The notes under the pieces are model-generated. The model was given only the letters and a program-made list of their open reading frames with translations, did not search any database and was not told where the DNA came from. The position numbers were made by a program, and so were the translations under genes. A DNA stretch of 64,000 bases from Agarilytica sp045430345 (lineage in GTDB: Bacteria; Pseudomonadota; Gammaproteobacteria; Pseudomonadales; Cellvibrionaceae), in contig JAILXT010000003.1 of NCBI GenBank assembly GCA_045430345.1, positions 248,001-312,000 of the forward strand. The letters run 5' to 3'. Shown in pieces: positions 62,645 through 64,000 of this stretch. Numbering within the stretch: the first letter of the stretch is position 1; each line of letters begins with the position of its first letter.

Positions 62645-64000
62645 ATGAGTATTAAATTTCGTGTTTATTCGCTATTAGGTGTCTTTTTTACCGTAATCCT
62701 CGTGAATGTCATTGTGGTCAGTATGATGGCCGGTGTTCAGCATAAAAATGCAGCATTGAATACGGCTGGCGGTTTGCGGATGTTGTCTCAAAAAATCATG
62801 AAAGAAGCGCTGCTAATAAACGAAGGAGCCGGTGGCGGTGAAGATTTTGAAAAATCTAAGAAAAGATTCGAGACAAATCTAAGTGCATTAATCAATGGCA
62901 ATGAGTCTATGGATATTAGTCCCGCGGATGATGAGGATCTGATATCTCAGCTTCAGAAAATTAATAGTGTATGGTCAAAATTCGAAAAAAACTTGTCAGA
63001 GGCATTGCAGCCAGGATCGTCAGTCTCCATGGTGTCCGTTTCTGCCACTTCAAATGATCTTTTGAGAGAAGCCAATCGTGCGACAGTAATGATTGAAGAA
63101 TCCACGAAAAGTTTTGTCAGTGGATTGAGAAATGTCGTATTTGCGTTCGTGCTGTTTTCGATCGGCGCGGTGATCGTTGGCGTGTGGTATCTGAATCATT
63201 TTGTGGTCAGTCGAATTGTTCGGATTCAGCATGTATCGGAAGAAATTGCATCGACGAAAGATTTAAGTAAGCGTATCAATATGCAGGAAAATGATGAAAT
63301 CGGTGCGACCGCGCAGGCGTTCGATAAAATGATCGATAGTTTTATGCAGTTAAATAGTGAAACGCAAGGCTTAGAAAAAGAGCTGCAAAAACAGTTGGAA
63401 ATGCTAGCAATAACCACGGAGGAAAATACGTCCAGCATGGATATGCAGCGCAACGATATTATTCACGTGTCTACCGCCGTGAATGAAATGGCTTCCACCG
63501 TACAAGAGGTTGCGCGCAATACGCAAGAAGCATCCAACGTGGCAACAAGAGCCCAGGAAGAGGCCGATCACGGCAGTAAGCTGCTTGAAGAAAGCATGAA
63601 GCTGACGCACGACCTCGCGAATGAAATTCTCGGCGCAGCGGAAAATATTGAAAAACTTGCGCAGGCGTCTGACTCCATCGGCGGTATCGCGGACACGATT
63701 ACGACGATTGCAGAACAAACAAATTTACTCGCGTTAAACGCGGCGATCGAGGCAGCTCGCGCGGGTGAGCAAGGGCGCGGTTTTGCGGTTGTTGCGGATG
63801 AGGTGAGAACACTGGCCAAACGCACGCAAGAAGCGACGAGTGAGATCCATAAATTAATTGCGACGCTACAGCAAACGACAGAAGCGTCTGTGGAAACAAT
63901 GGAAAATAGTAAGACCCGATCAGAGCAAGGAGTTCATCAAGCGGCTAGCATGGCGGAATCGCTTACCGCCATTATTGGTTCGGTGCAAAACCTCAGTGAT
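62645..64000 (+). CDS. Methyl-accepting chemotaxis protein with PilJ-type sensor (3' end outside window)
   Basis: The frame is open from ATG 62645 to the window edge (452 codons so far). Layout: membrane helix about 8-30; periplasmic part with AGGLRMLSQKI (about 41-51), the PilJ/NIT-type nitrate-like sensor signature; second membrane helix about 160-185; HAMP about 186-235; signalling domain with the fully conserved hairpin tip near residues 356-380 (EQTNLLALNAAIEAARAGE). It should signal through CheA/CheW. The ligand is unknown. The ribosome binding site is weak. It lies divergent to the orphan ParA gene. Confidence 0.92.
   Translation, partial: MSIKFRVYSLLGVFFTVILVNVIVVSMMAGVQHKNAALNTAGGLRMLSQKIMKEALLINEGAGGGEDFEKSKKRFETNLSALINGNESMDISPADDEDLISQLQKINSVWSKFEKNLSEALQPGSSVSMVSVSATSNDLLREANRATVMIEESTKSFVSGLRNVVFAFVLFSIGAVIVGVWYLNHFVVSRIVRIQHVSEEIASTKDLSKRINMQENDEIGATAQAFDKMIDSFMQLNSETQGLEKELQKQLEMLAITTEENTSSMDMQRNDIIHVSTAVNEMASTVQEVARNTQEASNVATRAQEEADHGSKLLEESMKLTHDLANEILGAAENIEKLAQASDSIGGIADTITTIAEQTNLLALNAAIEAARAGEQGRGFAVVADEVRTLAKRTQEATSEIHKLIATLQQTTEASVETMENSKTRSEQGVHQAASMAESLTAIIGSVQNLSD

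Overview
The window is an ordinary chromosomal stretch of a gammaproteobacterium. Evidence: the hisBHAF, yibQ-ctpA-envC-gpmI / rhodanese-grxC-secB and zapB-zapA / ygfB-pepP-ubiH-ubiI blocks stand in the order known from Pseudomonas and relatives, and TIGR02647, DUF2721, DUF3301 and DUF6316-type small genes are present. Base composition is mid-range, with AT-rich patches. A marine Cellvibrionales-like bacterium is my best guess; this is inference from gene content, not a database match. I saw no tRNA, rRNA, CRISPR array, prophage or intact insertion sequence.

Layout. 1-5 kb: an M14-type zinc deacylase cut by the left edge, a Crp/Fnr regulator, and a class III nucleotide cyclase/TPR protein with a small lipoprotein. 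5-9.6 kb: GFA-like zinc protein, PIG-V-like membrane mannosyltransferase, acyl-CoA synthetase, TrmB-like methyltransferase. 9.8-16.2 kb is the most accessory-looking part: a secreted metzincin-like protease, about 1 kb of non-coding sequence dense in hairpins (possibly a group II intron remnant), a convergent OmpR-type regulator and nine-helix histidine kinase, and ompW with a well placed FNR-like box. 16.6-25.7 kb: cell division (zapA and a ZapB-like gene), ygfB-pepP-ubiH-ubiI, and pqiABC for lipid transport. 25.8-32.3 kb: lytic transglycosylase, hexapeptide acyltransferase, methyltransferases, an alpha-toroid protein and a GT4 glycosyltransferase, probably making a glycoconjugate, then a membrane thioredoxin.

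32.3-43.1 kb: a non-coding stretch with an orphan intrinsic terminator (candidate small RNA), hisBHAF, then the conserved envelope/glycolysis operon and rhodanese-grxC-secB. 43.4-47.9 kb: a REC protein with an inactive GGDEF domain, a DUF2878/chalcone-isomerase-like/DUF3833 trio, kbl and a DUF3301 gene. 47.9-56.7 kb: one peptide-scavenging operon (lipoprotein M3 peptidase, two binding proteins, two permeases, fused double ATPase). 57-64 kb: diguanylate cyclase, cmoM, rimO, a 2-oxoglutarate oxygenase, an orphan ParA and a PilJ-type chemoreceptor cut by the right edge.

The best leads for something undescribed are the candidate small RNA (about 32.45-32.58 kb), the structured block at 11.3-11.95 kb, the glycosyltransferase/methyltransferase/toroid cluster, and the cyclase with a guanylate-cyclase-like substrate residue. 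None can be proved from sequence reading alone.
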